The notes below the pieces were generated by a model, which saw only the letters and a list, made by a program, of their open reading frames with translations, ran no database searches and was not told where the DNA came from. DNA of 64,000 nt from positions 16,079,501 through 16,143,500 of the forward strand of contig CM072803.1 in the NCBI GenBank assembly GCA_037013495.1, given 5' to 3'. This document shows, piece by piece, positions 24,431 to 37,721 of this stretch; position 1 is the first letter of the stretch; each line of letters opens with the position of its first letter. Both the position numbers and the translations under genes were made by a program. The stretch comes from Hippophae tibetana. Lineage: Eukaryota; Streptophyta; Magnoliopsida; Rosales; Elaeagnaceae.

Positions 24431-26840
24431 TTAACTTTATAGTTCGAAAACTAATTACGGAGCGTGAATAGTATATGATTTGAATTTACTTTCTCTTACC
24501 GCTCATTTGAACCATATGTGAAGTCAATTGGCATAACTAGCATTTGCAACAGTAACCAATATAAAATTGCACAATCTCATTTGATTACGGGGTTCAAATT
24601 AATATATATATACAGAAACGAATGCATATCTATATTATTCATTTTTTTTTTTAAAAGGAAACTATATTCTGAACAGATTTGATTATATAATGAATCTTGC
24701 AACGCCAAGTTGAACCCTGGTAGTTATCTTTTGTTGTCATTTTCATCTATTTTATGCAATGAAGTTATGAAAACATACCAATTATTTATGGTTCTTTTCA
24801 CTCTCTTTATAGTTCTCGTGCATTTTCCATTTTAAAAATGGTAGATATGCATTAATACAACTCTTCATACAAAAAAAAAGCACAAAAACGATTTAATTCG
24901 TGATGTCAGATGAGTTTTTCAATACTTCAATATTGAATGAAAATTGCATTAAATTCCAAAGTTTAGATATATAAAAATTTACTTTGATCGAGTTGTTGAG
25001 CTAAATCGTTTTCGATACCTTTTCTAAAAAAAATTGTATAAATCTATTATTTTTATAAAATAAATTTTTATGATCATTTTATAAATGTATCATGTTGTTG
25101 TTATCCTATCTAATAAATATAAGACTAAAATGTACTTTTATTAAAAGTAATAGATTTGGATTTTTATTTTTTCTTAGTAAAAATTGGATACCAAATTAAT
25201 TAAAAAAAATCCAAATTGTTCCCTATACTTTCATCTTTTACACACTTTTATTATTTATTTGTTTGTTTTTACTTATATACAATAGGATAATATTAAAAAC
25301 AATAATAAGGTTTGACTTAATATCATTAATTATTTTAAAGTTTAAAAAAAATGTTATAAAATCTTTCAGTTATAATTGATAATTAATCTAATAAAATTGT
25401 ATGGTACAACAATAAATTATTTAAATTTAATAAGATTAATTTTTTATATAATTTTTAGTTCAAAAAAATGTAATAAAAATAAGAAAAGTAATACAAAAAA
25501 TATAAATAAATTTGCATGTTGGACAAATTATGCAATAAATGATGACATATTTTACTATTAGTTTTTTTAAATTATTTTATATTCATTATTAGTGAGATAA
25601 TGACAATTTTAGTGTCCCTTTTAGTATTTGGTTAGTTTGCAATTTAATTCGCTAGAAAACGCCAAAAACATAATTGTTGGTATAGATTCTCTTTCACTGA
25701 CCATAAAATAAAACAAATGGAAAGGTAGTTATTGATACATGATAAATGCTGTATTTTAACTTTGTTTTTATTTATAATTCAAACTTAGTTGTTATAAAAA
25801 AAAATGTTTTATTTGGTACATTGTGTGTTCTTGTACTCTTAGTTTTATAATTGAGATAAAGTATATTTAATTGGAAATAGACTGTGATTGCATGGCTATT
25901 CATGCCGCAAAGGCTCCATAATTTGAACTTTTTGATTGATCTTTAGCGTTTTGATGTCGAGAAAAAAGGAAGAAAAAAATTAATTATCCTCCGGAATTGG
26001 TTTACAAATAGTGACCGGCTAATAATTATATCTTTCGGTATCAACTTTTTATTCATAAATAACATTTGAATTTGACTCAAATATTTAATTATTTTATTAA
26101 ATTAATATTTTTTTTGTTAATTAAAATAGAAAGAAATATTCTATTATCAAATTTTTTAACATATGATTATTATTTTCTACTAGGAAAAACTCCTCCACAT
26201 ACAAACATTTATACAAAATAGACAACAAAAAATATTGAAAGAAAGAAACAATCTAGACAAGTTCAATGAATTATAGGATCTTTAAAGAATATTCAATACA
26301 ATCAACATAAATATCTACATGTTCATTAATTCATGATCTATTCATGTAAGGATGTGACTAAATATTTAATGTCATGCACAATTTGTGATATACAAAATTT
26401 ATTTACTCTATATGTTATCATGATATGCTTATATGAACCAAATAAATTGAAATATAAACTCAAGTTGAACAAACTTCATATGTCCATAATAAGTCTCTCT
26501 CTCTATCTATTCTATTAACGTAAGTGCCAACTTATAAGAAATTAATAGGTCTTTCAAAGTTTATAATGAGAAGCTAAGGTATGGGTAAAGGAGAGAAGGA
26601 GAAAAGATAATTAAAATTGAACACACATTTGTTAATCCAATCAAACAGATAAGTTCATATCCATGACACTAATACCCTTACACATTGGTTCTTTTCTCTT
26701 TACTTCTCAAACTTTAACCAATGAAATTGTGAGAATAATACACAAAAATTATATGTTTATGCAACACTTCCTCAACGTACTTATCATCTCTTCACTTTTA
26801 TTTTATTTTCTTTCCTGTTTTTTTTAAACAAACAAATCTC
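24431..26840. other. intergenic, no gene seen
   Basis: AT-rich with many poly-A/T runs. Short open frames at 25376-25561 and 26333-26518 look like chance frames. No repeat boundary could be set. Confidence 0.45.
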
Positions 26841-28609
26841 AACACTTCATTTTTGGTTTTCTTTTCTCTTCCCCCTTTTTTTATTGATTGAAACCAAGAG
26901 GGTAATGTAGACAATCCAAAGAACATACAAAAAAGATGTTGAATCAAAGGGTGGATAAGATAAGTGAAAATAAATATTTAGGCTAAACCAATATATAGGT
27001 GCAAAAAAATAAAGAGAGATAACATAATGGCTTAAAGAAGGGAGACTATGGATAAGAAAAAAAGCATTGGTGGTAAGAAGGATCAAATGATTCAAGGATA
27101 ATCTAAATCTTCTTTCTATCCAAATAGCACCTAGGATTTTGCCTTGAGAGACACTAAAAGTGAATTCTAGAGCTTGTTAGAGAAATACAAATCAATAAGG
27201 TAAGAGAATCACATAAGCTTCTCAAAATAACCATACAAATTTACAAAGATATGGCACGTGCAAAGGAAGGAAGTATTTCAGGTAAAAAAAAAAAGGAAAA
27301 ATATAGCCATACATGCTCTCAAGGAATACAGATGTCAAGACATCCATACTTTAATTTAGGTCAAATTCATGTCAAAACATATATCAACATGATCTCTCTA
27401 GAATACATTTTGCATGCAATAATTTAACAAAGAGAAAACATGTTAGTCTCACAACACATTGAAAAAAAACACTACCAAGTGAGATGACAAGGAAGATATT
27501 GAGGCAAAACAATGCCCAAGAAGAAGAGGAAAGTGTCTCAAATGAGACAAACAACAAAACTCACATCATCGTTAGTTAGAATAAAGAAAGAAACTGACTA
27601 ACTAGTGACAACATAAACAATATCCCAAAAAGAAGGAATGAACAAGGGATGTTACAAAAACCACTAAACATGTGAGAAAGGCAAATGTTTCGACATAGAA
27701 ACACAAGACATGCTTAGACATGGACAACAACACAAACAACAAGAGTTCCAAAAAAACACACAAGTTTAGATATGGCACTATAGGTATGAAAAAAGTCCTA
27801 AAGATAGGTATATAACCTATATGACATATAGATGCATATGGTAAACCAAAAAATCATAGAATAGTGAGACACACAAAGACATAAGCTTGAACAAGCATCT
27901 CTGTATTGTTCAAAGATCCACATAAAGCATAATAGAAGGAAGATCAAGAAAAATAAGAATAGACACCAATAGGAGATAGAAAAAGGACCAACATACAACA
28001 TACTAGGTATAGAAATGTACAACCTAGCAAAACATGTAAGATGTAATCTATATGACATGGAATATGAATGACAAGACTTTAGAAAGTATAATCCTAATAG
28101 CATGTGACGTGTTACACATATAAAAGGCCATTGAGGAAGAAGCAGGTAGTATGCAAGATAAGTGCACATAAGGAATATGTCAAAGTAACTAGTATGTGAG
28201 AAAACTAGTAAAAGATCAGTCAAACAGGTAAAGCCATAAATATGACAATTAACATATTGTGCACGTCAAGAAAAAATTAGAGAGAGACAAAATGAAGCAT
28301 CAAACAAATGAACAAACAAAATGACATAATCACATACATAAAGACGACAAAAAAAGATATGAAACAAATTAAGTAACTCAATCCCAACACATCACCCAAA
28401 AATAGTGATCAAGCTGCATCCCTCAATTTAAAGAATTTATAGGGGCAACATAACTCGGAGATAGTCTCGGACTCATATAAGCATGAGGTGTATATTAAAC
28501 TCATGATCTATTTTATTTATTGTTTTTAGAAAATTTAGTCAAGTCTTTTATATAGGCTAGGCGAGGTGGACTTTTTAAGATAGATCTATTTATTTTTGCT
28601 TACTGCCTC
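26841..28609. other. purine-biased (plus strand) region, no gene recognised
   Basis: The plus strand is unusually rich in A and G in many short words (AAAGAAG, AAGACATG, ACATAAGG). This opens fairly long hydrophobic minus-strand frames (27798-28223, 141 codons; 26847-27095) that show no domain. It lies directly downstream, in minus sense, of the Sirevirus-like gag, so it may be worn element sequence, but no pol motif was found. Confidence 0.4.
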
Positions 28610-29904
28610 ATATGCATCGTGCAACATGTATGAACATGCTCAAATGAGCCACAATAGCAACATATAGACAAAGAAGATGAAAGAGAGCAAGTTGAAGGAC
28701 ATTAATATGTACTCCTTACAAATCTAGGACACTGCCTAGCAATGCGGCCAGTAGTGCCATAACAATAACAAGTAAGAATAGTAGAGTTGGGAAAACAGAA
28801 TTCTAACTTCGAGGAGAAGTACATGGAGAAGAATAAGAGAAAATGCTTACATTGACTTTCACACGAGGATGAGAGGTCAATTTTTCTCAATATGGTCTCA
28901 AATGCCCAAGCTCACCACAGTGGTGACAAGGAGGAATGACTATATGTAAAGGTAGTAGACCACTACTAGAGTGACAAAAAGTGTTAACCTTAAGTTAAGG
29001 GTTCACCTTACTAGAGGAAATAGGTTGAAATGACACAACATATTTACCTTTTGGGTATGTAGCACCAGACTTCAACTTTGGCTCTTGATTGGTTAACTTT
29101 ACAAACTTAGTGGTACCTTCCGTTGAGGTAGAATCCCTTCATCATAACCAATGCTACATTTGTCTCTAAACGTCTTTGTACTATTGAGGATTTCATTTAA
29201 CTTTTTTGACCCAATCATAATCTTGTTGATAACGAAGTTAGAGTGAGCTAGTTCCTTCTCACTAACACTAAGCTTGTATTTTAAAGCTTTAATAAACTCT
29301 TCCTTTTCATTAAGGAATTTTTCAAGATACACTACAAAATTGTTCAGAAACCCAACTTTCTCATTTAGTTGTTCAACCTTAACTTCCTTTTTGGTAAGTA
29401 AGTAGTCCAGATATTCCTTTGCAATCTCAAGAACTATAATTTTCTTCGTCAATTTTTCAATCTCATCACTCTAATCAAAAGAAGGATTAGGACTAACAAA
29501 TAAAAGTGTAGTTTTTTTCCTGAAGTAGAAACCTTCAATTATTCCTCAAGCCTTTTAACTTCCTCATGATTTGCATTAAACTTTATCAAAAAATCAACAT
29601 ATCTCTTTTGAATGACCTCATACCTTCTTATGAGATCATGTTATTGTCCATCAATAGAGGACTTCCTTTCCTCTAGAATTTTCTTCAATGTGTTGATCTC
29701 GTGTTCTTTTTCATCAAGGCTCTCCATAGCCATTCTCTTATTCTTTTTAGACTTGATATGCTCCAACAAGATAACATTGTAGGAATCAAGCAATTTATCT
29801 TGTTCATCATCATCATCATCATAATCATCTTTAGCAGTTACCTCTTGAACTTCTGAGGTAGCAGTTGGAGGATCAACGACACTACTAGAGGCAATGAAGA
29901 CCAA
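28610..29904 (-). mobile_element. Ty1/copia gag region, Sirevirus/SIRE-like
   Basis: Minus strand. First an acidic segment (run of Asp near 29810) and a coiled-coil-like stretch (29641-29904 and 29099-29452), with SKKLNEIL...KCSIGYD near 29150-29230, a signature of this gag type. Three CCHC-like knuckles follow at about 28905-28930 (CHHCGELGH), 28730-28775 (CYCYGTTG) and 28620-28665 (CYCGSFEH). The protease, integrase and RT are not recognised. Broken, with several breaks. Confidence 0.65.
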
Positions 29905-31969
29905 AAATTAGACAATTTTTATATTTTCTATTTCTTAATAGTTCTACTTTTTATTAGTTACAAATAGAGAAATTGAATATGAATATGATTTTTCACAACT
30001 TATTATAGTAAAATGTGAATGTTTAGAATATTAAAATGTAAACTTAGAAGAAATTAAAAGGCATTAGAAACTTCACTATTCTTTTTACTTTGCTATTTTT
30101 CATTTTTATTTTATTTTTGTTTGTGTGTTGCTTGTTTTTTTCTTGTTTTTTTTATTTTTAGTTTAATGTTTGTGGGTATCATCTCTAAATGCCCTCATGA
30201 GACTTAAACTCGTCCATTAGGGAAACCTTGAGGTTTAAAAGCTTGTTGAATATGCTAAATACAACCATGTCAATCTACGGAAATGATTTAGGATAATTTG
30301 ATTTTTCCTAGTTTTTGTTTTTAGTTTTTGGCCTTTCTTACTAAAAGACTAGCAAGAACCTGGTTGTGGGTTGTGATGAGTGCTTAAGCACTTAACATAA
30401 TGTGATTTTATGCACTTTAAATGATAGAAAGATATGTATCAACATAGCTTTATTATCTTTTAAAGCAGATATATTTCTTCGGAATCATGGGTATGTTTTG
30501 TTGTTTTTATGTATTTCAGCTTCAAAATGATTTAATTAATCAACACTCGATGAATAGAATATGAAAGTACTTAATTACAATATTGAATCATAAAAGATTA
30601 ACATATGTAAAGATTGCATATGTTTCAAACCATTGCAAAGGGTGTAAAAGAAAATTGTGTTTCAGAAATTCAGGGAGATGTATAACATGGCGTGGTATTT
30701 TGTGTGCCACGGTGCAAGCTATCTTATGTCGTGGTTCTCGACCATCGCCATACATGCTCGTTACCAAAAATCAACTCGCAAAAACTGCCTTGAGTACTCA
30801 CCATTCAAAAGCATAGTTTTGCTCACTCAGTCACGAATCACTGATACTTAACAACAATCAAGATAATAGTGATCTAAAAACAAAAAAAATGATATCTCGA
30901 TTTTATAGTGCTTTGTTACATTTTTCTATATAAGAAACAAGAGAAGGAGTATTGATAGAACTCACCCAAGCGCACGGCTTACCTGATCGAGGGTCCTTGC
31001 CAACCACCTCATTTGGAATCTAACAAGGGCCTCAATGAGGTGCCAAAATATTTAAACTTTGTTTCCAAAATTGTCGAATAATTTTCATAAATGCCCACAC
31101 CCAAAAGGAAACAAAATCATAAGCGATAATGTAGGCTTGCTCATCAAAAATCACAACAAAACCTAGCATGTATACTACAACAACTAACCCTATAGTATGA
31201 TTAAACATGCTCATATAAAAAGTGTACCAAACTATTTACGTGTGTATATTATTGATTGTCAGTAGCCAATCTTACATAGAAGAAAATAAATACACTAAAT
31301 AAAATAAACTGACTCTGTGTTTTGCACAAGAGATGCCAACAAAGACACAAAGGACTATATAACTTATGCTAGTGACTTAATTAAATATCAATTTATAAAC
31401 TTTAATTAATCATTCTAGATTACTTTGATTATTTCACTTAAAACTAATTCTCATATATATATAATGATACTGAGTTTTAAGTAGACACAAATAATCGAGG
31501 ATATTGAAGTAAATTATTTAAAAGATAATAGCACATGTAAATAAATGAACATTTCTTTTTGTTTATTATAAATTCAACATTGTTTAAATAAAAATTCTTT
31601 GCATTTAGGATTATATCCTAACATTGTTCACACACTACATGGGTATGTGGTTGTTGTTCTAGTTTTATGATTAAATTATAAGACATATAAATATCATAAT
31701 AATAGTGTTGGAAAAATTGTTATTGTCCAATACAATAGCTTTCGTAATTTTTCTAATAAAGATTTAATTTTTATATGAAAGGTTTCCAAGAAACATTAAC
31801 AAGGTAGTCCTCTCGCCATCTCCTACATGGATAACAAGTCTTAGCCATAAAAATTTAAGTGTCGAAACGAAAGATGCCAAAGCCAAGATACATCTTTGTA
31901 GCAAGTTTTGAGATACTTTGCTACATAGTTTTAAAAATTCAATAAGAACATCTTATTTCTTGACATTGC
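29905..31969. other. no gene; possible Athila-like 3' sequence at 30170-30880
   Basis: At 30160-30420 the words GTTTGTGGGTATC and GATGAGTGCTTAAGCACTT recall the stretch after pol and the LTR edge of Athila elements. At 30680-30750 TGTGTGCCACGGTG recalls their LTR interior. This is resemblance only. The remainder, 30880-31969, shows no gene or repeat that I can name. Confidence 0.3.
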
Positions 31970-33180
31970 ACATTAGTGATCAAATTATTTCTATCATTTC
32001 TTATTGAAAGACTATCATATTCCATGTGAATATCATAGTTTTTCTAAAAAATAAGTTGACCCAAACTGAATTTTATTTTTCATATTGGGCATGTAGTAGA
32101 CATTTGTAATAAATTGATGTCTTTCATTATTTAATCGAATTAGGATTTTACCATTGCCTTTCACTAAAATCTTGGACTCATCACCAAACAAAACATTATT
32201 GCTTATCGATTTATTGAGCTCCATGAACATGCTTCTTTTTCACATATGGTTGCTTGCACTAGTGTTTATCAAGTGTTATCTTGTCTTTCATCATCGCCCT
32301 TGAATGCTAATAATAAAATTTCATCTTTTTGACTCATATCTTTTGTATAGATAATTTTCTCTTGAACTTTGGTTTTGGGAACTTTACAATCTGAAGAGTT
32401 GTGTCCAAATTTTTGACAATTATAACACTTAGTTTGTGATTTATCATACCTTATTCTTGTGTTGTTCCTCCCATGACAACTTGTTGAGTATCTCTTCTAT
32501 CTTCATTATTGTTGAAACTACCTCATCCACATCCTTGACCTCACTCTCATCATTGGACATGATCTCTTCTACGTTGACCATATTCATTACCGAAGATTTC
32601 TTCCTTATCTTTCAAATTGACTTACATCTTGAGAAGTTGTTCCATAATATCTTGTTTTTTTTGTATTTTTCTTCATATGCTTACAAGGACCCTAATAATT
32701 GGTCGATAGTCGTATCCTTCTATTCTTTTATTTTCTCAATTGTCACCATAATGTTCTTGAATTAGGATCCAATTAGTGGAGTATCTTCTCTATGATCCTT
32801 ACATCTTCAAATTTTTCATTATTTCTTTTCATTTGATTAGAAATTATCAAAATTCTAGATAAATAATTGAAAATGGGTTAAAGCTTCAAACTCTTCTTTT
32901 AGTGTTTTAAGACACCCATTTTGACTTACTTAGATTCCTTGCACAAGGATTGAAGCTTTCCTTAACTTCCTAAATATTCTCAAAACTATTAGCCATGTCT
33001 CTTAATACAATTAAAATTTTAAAATTATTTTTGCACGGACATATTTTAAATGTTGAAATACCTTAAGAGGGTCTCAGACCACACTCCATATTTGTTCAAC
33101 TCGTGGTCTCTAAGCATATTACTTTGGTTGGAGTGTATTGGTGCATACATGTGAACTCTAATCGAAATGATTTTTTTGGC
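31970..33180 (-). mobile_element. Ty1/copia gag-protease relic
   Basis: Minus strand. Worn gag text from about 33100 downwards, a CCHC knuckle CYNCQKFGHNSSDC near 32390-32430, then protease-region text at 32033-32230 (ELNKSISNNVLFGDESK, VYYMPNMKN), typical of Tork-like copia. No LTR was found for it. Broken, with many breaks. It lies next to, but is separate from, the element at 33667. Confidence 0.75.
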
Positions 33181-33666
33181 ATAGTATTCCTCTCATTGAA
33201 AGTTTCAATTTGATATATTATAGTGTGATATTTTTGGAACCAATTCATCAACTCTAATGAACTTGACGTTTAAACTCAAAATATTAATCTATCAAGAAGA
33301 GTAATTTTTATGTTTAAATATCCATTTTTTTGTCCGTATTTTTTAGATGTGATTTGAACAAACCTTTTTATTCAATGAAATACTACCAAGAACTTTCTTG
33401 AACAAACCTAATCCACTACTTCTAATTTTGACGTAAACGACACAATGCTTACATGGGTTTGTAGTCATGCAATCATAACCTTAAATAAAAAGATTTCAAG
33501 CAACTCTATGCCCACATGCATTTTGATTTTGGAATCTAAAACCCATCATCATCATAAACTTTGTACTTTTGAATTAAAAAAAAGAAGCCATTTTTTACGT
33601 GAAAATTGCTCCTAATCCCATATGCATTGACTAGTCACCTATATTGTAATCGTCGAGTTGGTATGT
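33181..33666. other. short spacer between two copia relics
   Basis: No coding segment or repeat recognised. Confidence 0.4.
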
Positions 33667-34110
33667 ATTGGGAAAATCGGGTATATTTTCCCTATTCTAA
33701 GTAGTTACTATTCACTTCTGATTTAAATGAATAAAGCTCAAACTAACCCGACAAAATAATGCTATTGGAAATATAATGCTAAAATAAACTAAAACAGATA
33801 TTAAAACATAAATATTAAAGCAGAAAAATAATAACACCATAAATTTAACGAGATTCGGTATAAATGTTACCTAGGTCATCCGGCGTCATTGACCACTTCC
33901 ACTATCTCCAAATGGATGAACTCCAAATTACAATTAATTGGGTAAAATTGAGCTAATCAATTACCCTTACAAAAGAGACGAAGATTTACAATTTTTTGGG
34001 ATGTTTACAAATGGTGGAGGACTTTATTTATAGCCCCAAATCTAACACATATCTCCATTCCTAACCAATGTGGGACTTTTCTAATTTTCTCACTAAGGAG
34101 CTATATAACA
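33667..34110 (-). repeat. 3' LTR (444 bp)
   Basis: On the minus strand it begins TGTTATATAGC straight after a purine-rich tract AAGGTGGAGATT (34111-34122 on the plus strand) and ends CCCAATA. Pairs with 36513-36960. Confidence 0.9.
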
Positions 34111-36496
34111 AATCTCCACCTTAGTGACTTAGTGATTTTAAATGATTTCTTCAATTACTAGATCAGCGATGCCAGTGCCAATTCAGATTCGTAGGATATT
34201 AATCAAGTCCAGACAATGTTTGAACTTGATTGTTATTACCACCTTGGTCATCATATCTGAGGGATTTTCTATAGTACTAATCTTCTGAACTAGTACTCCA
34301 TCTTCTTCAATAATCTGTCTTATCTTCACTAACTGGATTAACAATTTTGCTTTCAAACTCCACCTGTTTCGAAGTTTGCTCCACCTACTCTAAAGTGCCA
34401 TCAATCCTTTTAGTTACCTTTCTCAACAATGTAGATTCATCAAAGGTAACATCTCTCCTAAAGACTATCTTTTTCGTTTCAAGGCACCATAATCGATATC
34501 CCTTAGAACCAGAAGGGATCCCCAAAAAATGGCTTTCTTGGCTCTTGGATCCAACTTTGATTCCATTACATGGTAGTATGCAATTGTACCAAACACATGT
34601 AAGAAATCGTAATCTCTAGCAAGTTTTCCAAACCATACCTCCATTTTGTTGTGGTGTTTTTTGAATAGTGAAGTGTCGCACTATCCCTTCTTCTTCACAA
34701 ACTTTCATAAATTGATCGTTTGTGTACTCAGTGCCATTATCAAACCTCAGACGCTTGATCTTTTTACCAGTCTGAGTCTCGATCATCTTCTTCCACTTGA
34801 GAAAAATCCCCATCACTTCATCCTTCTTCTTCATGAGATACACCTAAACTCTTATGGAGAAGTCATCAACGAAAATGACATAATAATTTTTGCCACTCAT
34901 AGATGGAGTTCTTATTGGCCCCTATACATCAGTATGGATGTAATCCAAAATGCCCTTTGTATCATAGAGAGCAGTGCCAAAGCTTACTCTTTTCTACTTT
35001 CCCAATACACAATGCTCACAGAATTTCAACTTGCCGATTCTCGCACCTTTTAACAGGCCTTGCTTTACTAGAATTTGCAAAGCTTTTTCACCAGCATGTC
35101 CCAAACGCATATGCCATAACTTGGTAGTTTCTAAATCTCTTTCTTCCTCTGAAACTGTTGTTGATGCTGTCCCAATAACCGTACTACCAAGGTACTAGTA
35201 CAAGTTATTCTTCCGAACACCTTTCATCACCATAAGTGCTCCAGAAGTAACCTTCAATGCCCCATTTTGTATGGTCACAGTGAAGCCTTTTGATTCTAAG
35301 ATTCCCACAGCAATGAGATTCTTCTTTATATTTGGAACATAATGAACATCTGTCAAGACCCTGGTTGAACCATCTTGATTTTTCAAACGGATTGTACCAA
35401 TTTCCAAAACTTTGCATGGATAATCATTACCCATGAAAACAACTCCACCGTCTAGTTCTTCAAAGTTAAAGAACCACTCCTTGTTAGGAAACATATGGAA
35501 AGTACATGCTGAATCAAAAATCCAATCACCAAGATGGGATGCTGTTGACGAACCAACCAATGCAAAATCTGAATTTGAATTGCTTTCAGCTACATATGCA
35601 TCAGATTGCACAGGTTTTCCTTTCTTTTACAGCTTTAGACAATTTTTCTTCCAATGGACTTTCTCATGACAAAAAGCACATTCATCTTTACCAAGTCTTC
35701 CTTTTGATAGAGATCTACCTCTCCTTTCTTTATGTTGTGTTTGCGAACGTCCTCTTACAAACAATGACTCTGCTACTTCATTCCTGCTTTCTCTTTTATC
35801 TTTAATTCTAATTTCATAACTATACAAAGCAGTACAAACTTCCTCAAAAAACACTTTATCCTTCCCAATGAGTAAGCTCGTTATAAGATGATCAAACTCA
35901 TCAGGAATGAAGGCTAACAACATCAAGGCTAAATCTTCATCTTTAAAAGTTTAATCCATAATTAACAAATCTACTACTAATTGATTAAAAGCATTAATGT
36001 GGCAGTTTATTGTAGTACTTGGAAGGTATTTAAACTGGAACAACTTCTTCTTTAAATAGAGTCAATTCTGTCCACTCTTCTTCATGAACTTGTTCTCCAA
36101 CGTCTTCCACAACTTACTTGCGGATGTATCCTTCATGAACATGTACTTTTGTTCTCTTGAGAGACACGAACAAATTGTACTATATGCCAATCAGTTGATA
36201 TTTTTCCACTCTACTTCATCTGCTCCATCTGGTTTTTCTTCTTCAATGACGATTTCTAGACCTTGTTGAAACAGAGCATCTAGAACTTTGTCTTGCCACA
36301 TGCCGAAATGGCCGGTTCCATCAAATTTCTCCACTTTGAACCTTGCATTCATTACCATAGTTCTGCTTAGCGAGGATGATTGGCCTTTATATGAAAGAAA
36401 TTTGTCTTTCACCATTTCTTCAAATTACAACAACTAGCAAGTATATTCCAATAGTAAACAAATGGAATACAAACAAATGCTTAGGTAAAAAACTTT

Positions 36497-36510
36497 CGGC
36501 TCTGATACCA
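36497..36510 (-). promoter_or_regulatory. primer binding site, initiator-Met tRNA type
   Basis: Minus strand TGGTATCAGAGCC, separated by ATT from the LTR end. It fixes the orientation of the 33667-36960 element. Confidence 0.9.
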
Positions 36511-36512
36511 AT

Positions 36513-36960
36513 TATTGGGAAAATTGGGTATATTTTCCGTATTCTAAGTAGTTACTATTTACTTATGATTTAAATGAATAGAACTCAAACCAACCCGACA
36601 AAATAATGTTATTGGAAATATAATGCTAAAATAAACTAAAACAGATATTGAAATAGAAATATTAAAGTAGAAAAATAATAACACCATAAATTTAACGAGG
36701 TTCGATATAAATGTTACCTAGGTTATCGGGCGTCGTTGACCACTTCCACTATATCCAAATGGATGAACTACAAATTACAACTAATTAGGCAAAATTGAAT
36801 TAATTAATTATCCTTACAAAAGAGATGAAAATTTACAATTTTTTGGGATGTTTACAAATGGTGAAGAAGAGCTTTATTTATAGCCTCAAATACAACACTC
36901 ATATCCATTTCTAACCAATGTGAAACTTTTCTAATTTGATGACTAACGAGCTATATAAAA
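36513..36960 (-). repeat. 5' LTR (about 448 bp)
   Basis: Ends CCCAATA next to ATTGGTATCAGAGCC on the minus strand. No matching target duplication was found on the two outer flanks, so the edges may be worn or rearranged. Confidence 0.9.
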
Positions 36961-37721
36961 ATATAAAAATTAGATTTTTTTTACGTAAGTGTAAGATTAA
37001 ATGCCAAGGTATAACTTTTATAAATCAAATAACTAAAGTGATCAAAAATTTAAGCTTTGGCCCTGAAAGTATTATTGCATCTTTCATTTGTTCATTACCG
37101 AATCATGTTATTTTCTTTTTAATTAGCCAATAATTAAAAATATATTATTTGAATATTTTTGTGACTTAGTTTTTACAATTAATATATAAATTATTTTATT
37201 ATTAAAATTAATATACATAATTTCACAATTATTTCACTAACATTATCAAGTTACTTGATACATAACTTACGTGAATATTATTATTATATATCTTATAAAA
37301 GTGCCTTTTCTTCTACTTTTGTTCATTGCACATTTTCTTTGTTGTTTGAAAAAAGTGTAATTGATTGTTTTCATTGTTTCTTTTTTCTAAACTTTATGGA
37401 AGTTTCAAAGGTAAAGAAAACTGAAAGTTTTATATACTGATGGCAATGACCATAATGTGTTATATATATATATATATATAGATCGTGACGAGCATCATAT
37501 ACATGCTACACACCCAATATATATATATATCACATAATCAATATGGTTATAGTTTATATGATATGATTTTATTAATTAATCATGAATTAAATTAGTATTC
37601 TTTCTTGTATTTCTTTTTTAAAATTTGTGAATTTGCACGTGGCATAATTATAAAAGAAGAGAAAAAGGTGGTTTATGTTTTCTTTACATAATAAAAAAGC
37701 AATAAAAGTATTAATGTTATG
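36961..37721. other. intergenic with TA-rich simple repeats
   Basis: No gene. TA dinucleotide runs at about 37460-37480 and 37519-37530. Confidence 0.5.

Larger units (their letters stand above)
33667..36960 (-). mobile_element. Ty1/copia element with two LTRs, non-autonomous (Tnt1-like)
   Basis: Minus strand, 3.3 kb. The 5' LTR at 36513-36960 is followed by a Met-tRNA primer site (36497-36510). Then gag (36415 down to about 35627) with a CX2C knuckle CAFCHEK near 35650, protease (about 35195-35611, DWIFDSACTFHM) and integrase text (34616-34843 with RFDNGTEY and a PQQNG motif, and a C-terminal scrap). A polypurine tract precedes the 3' LTR at 33667-34110. No RT or RNase H is recognised, so it could not have copied itself. 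Broken, with several breaks. The LTRs are about 90% alike by eye, which suggests an insertion some 3-5 million years ago at usual plant rates. Confidence 0.9.

Noticed and set aside
27798-28223. 141-codon minus-strand frame
   Set aside because: Arises from purine bias of the plus strand; no domain or conserved motif recognised.
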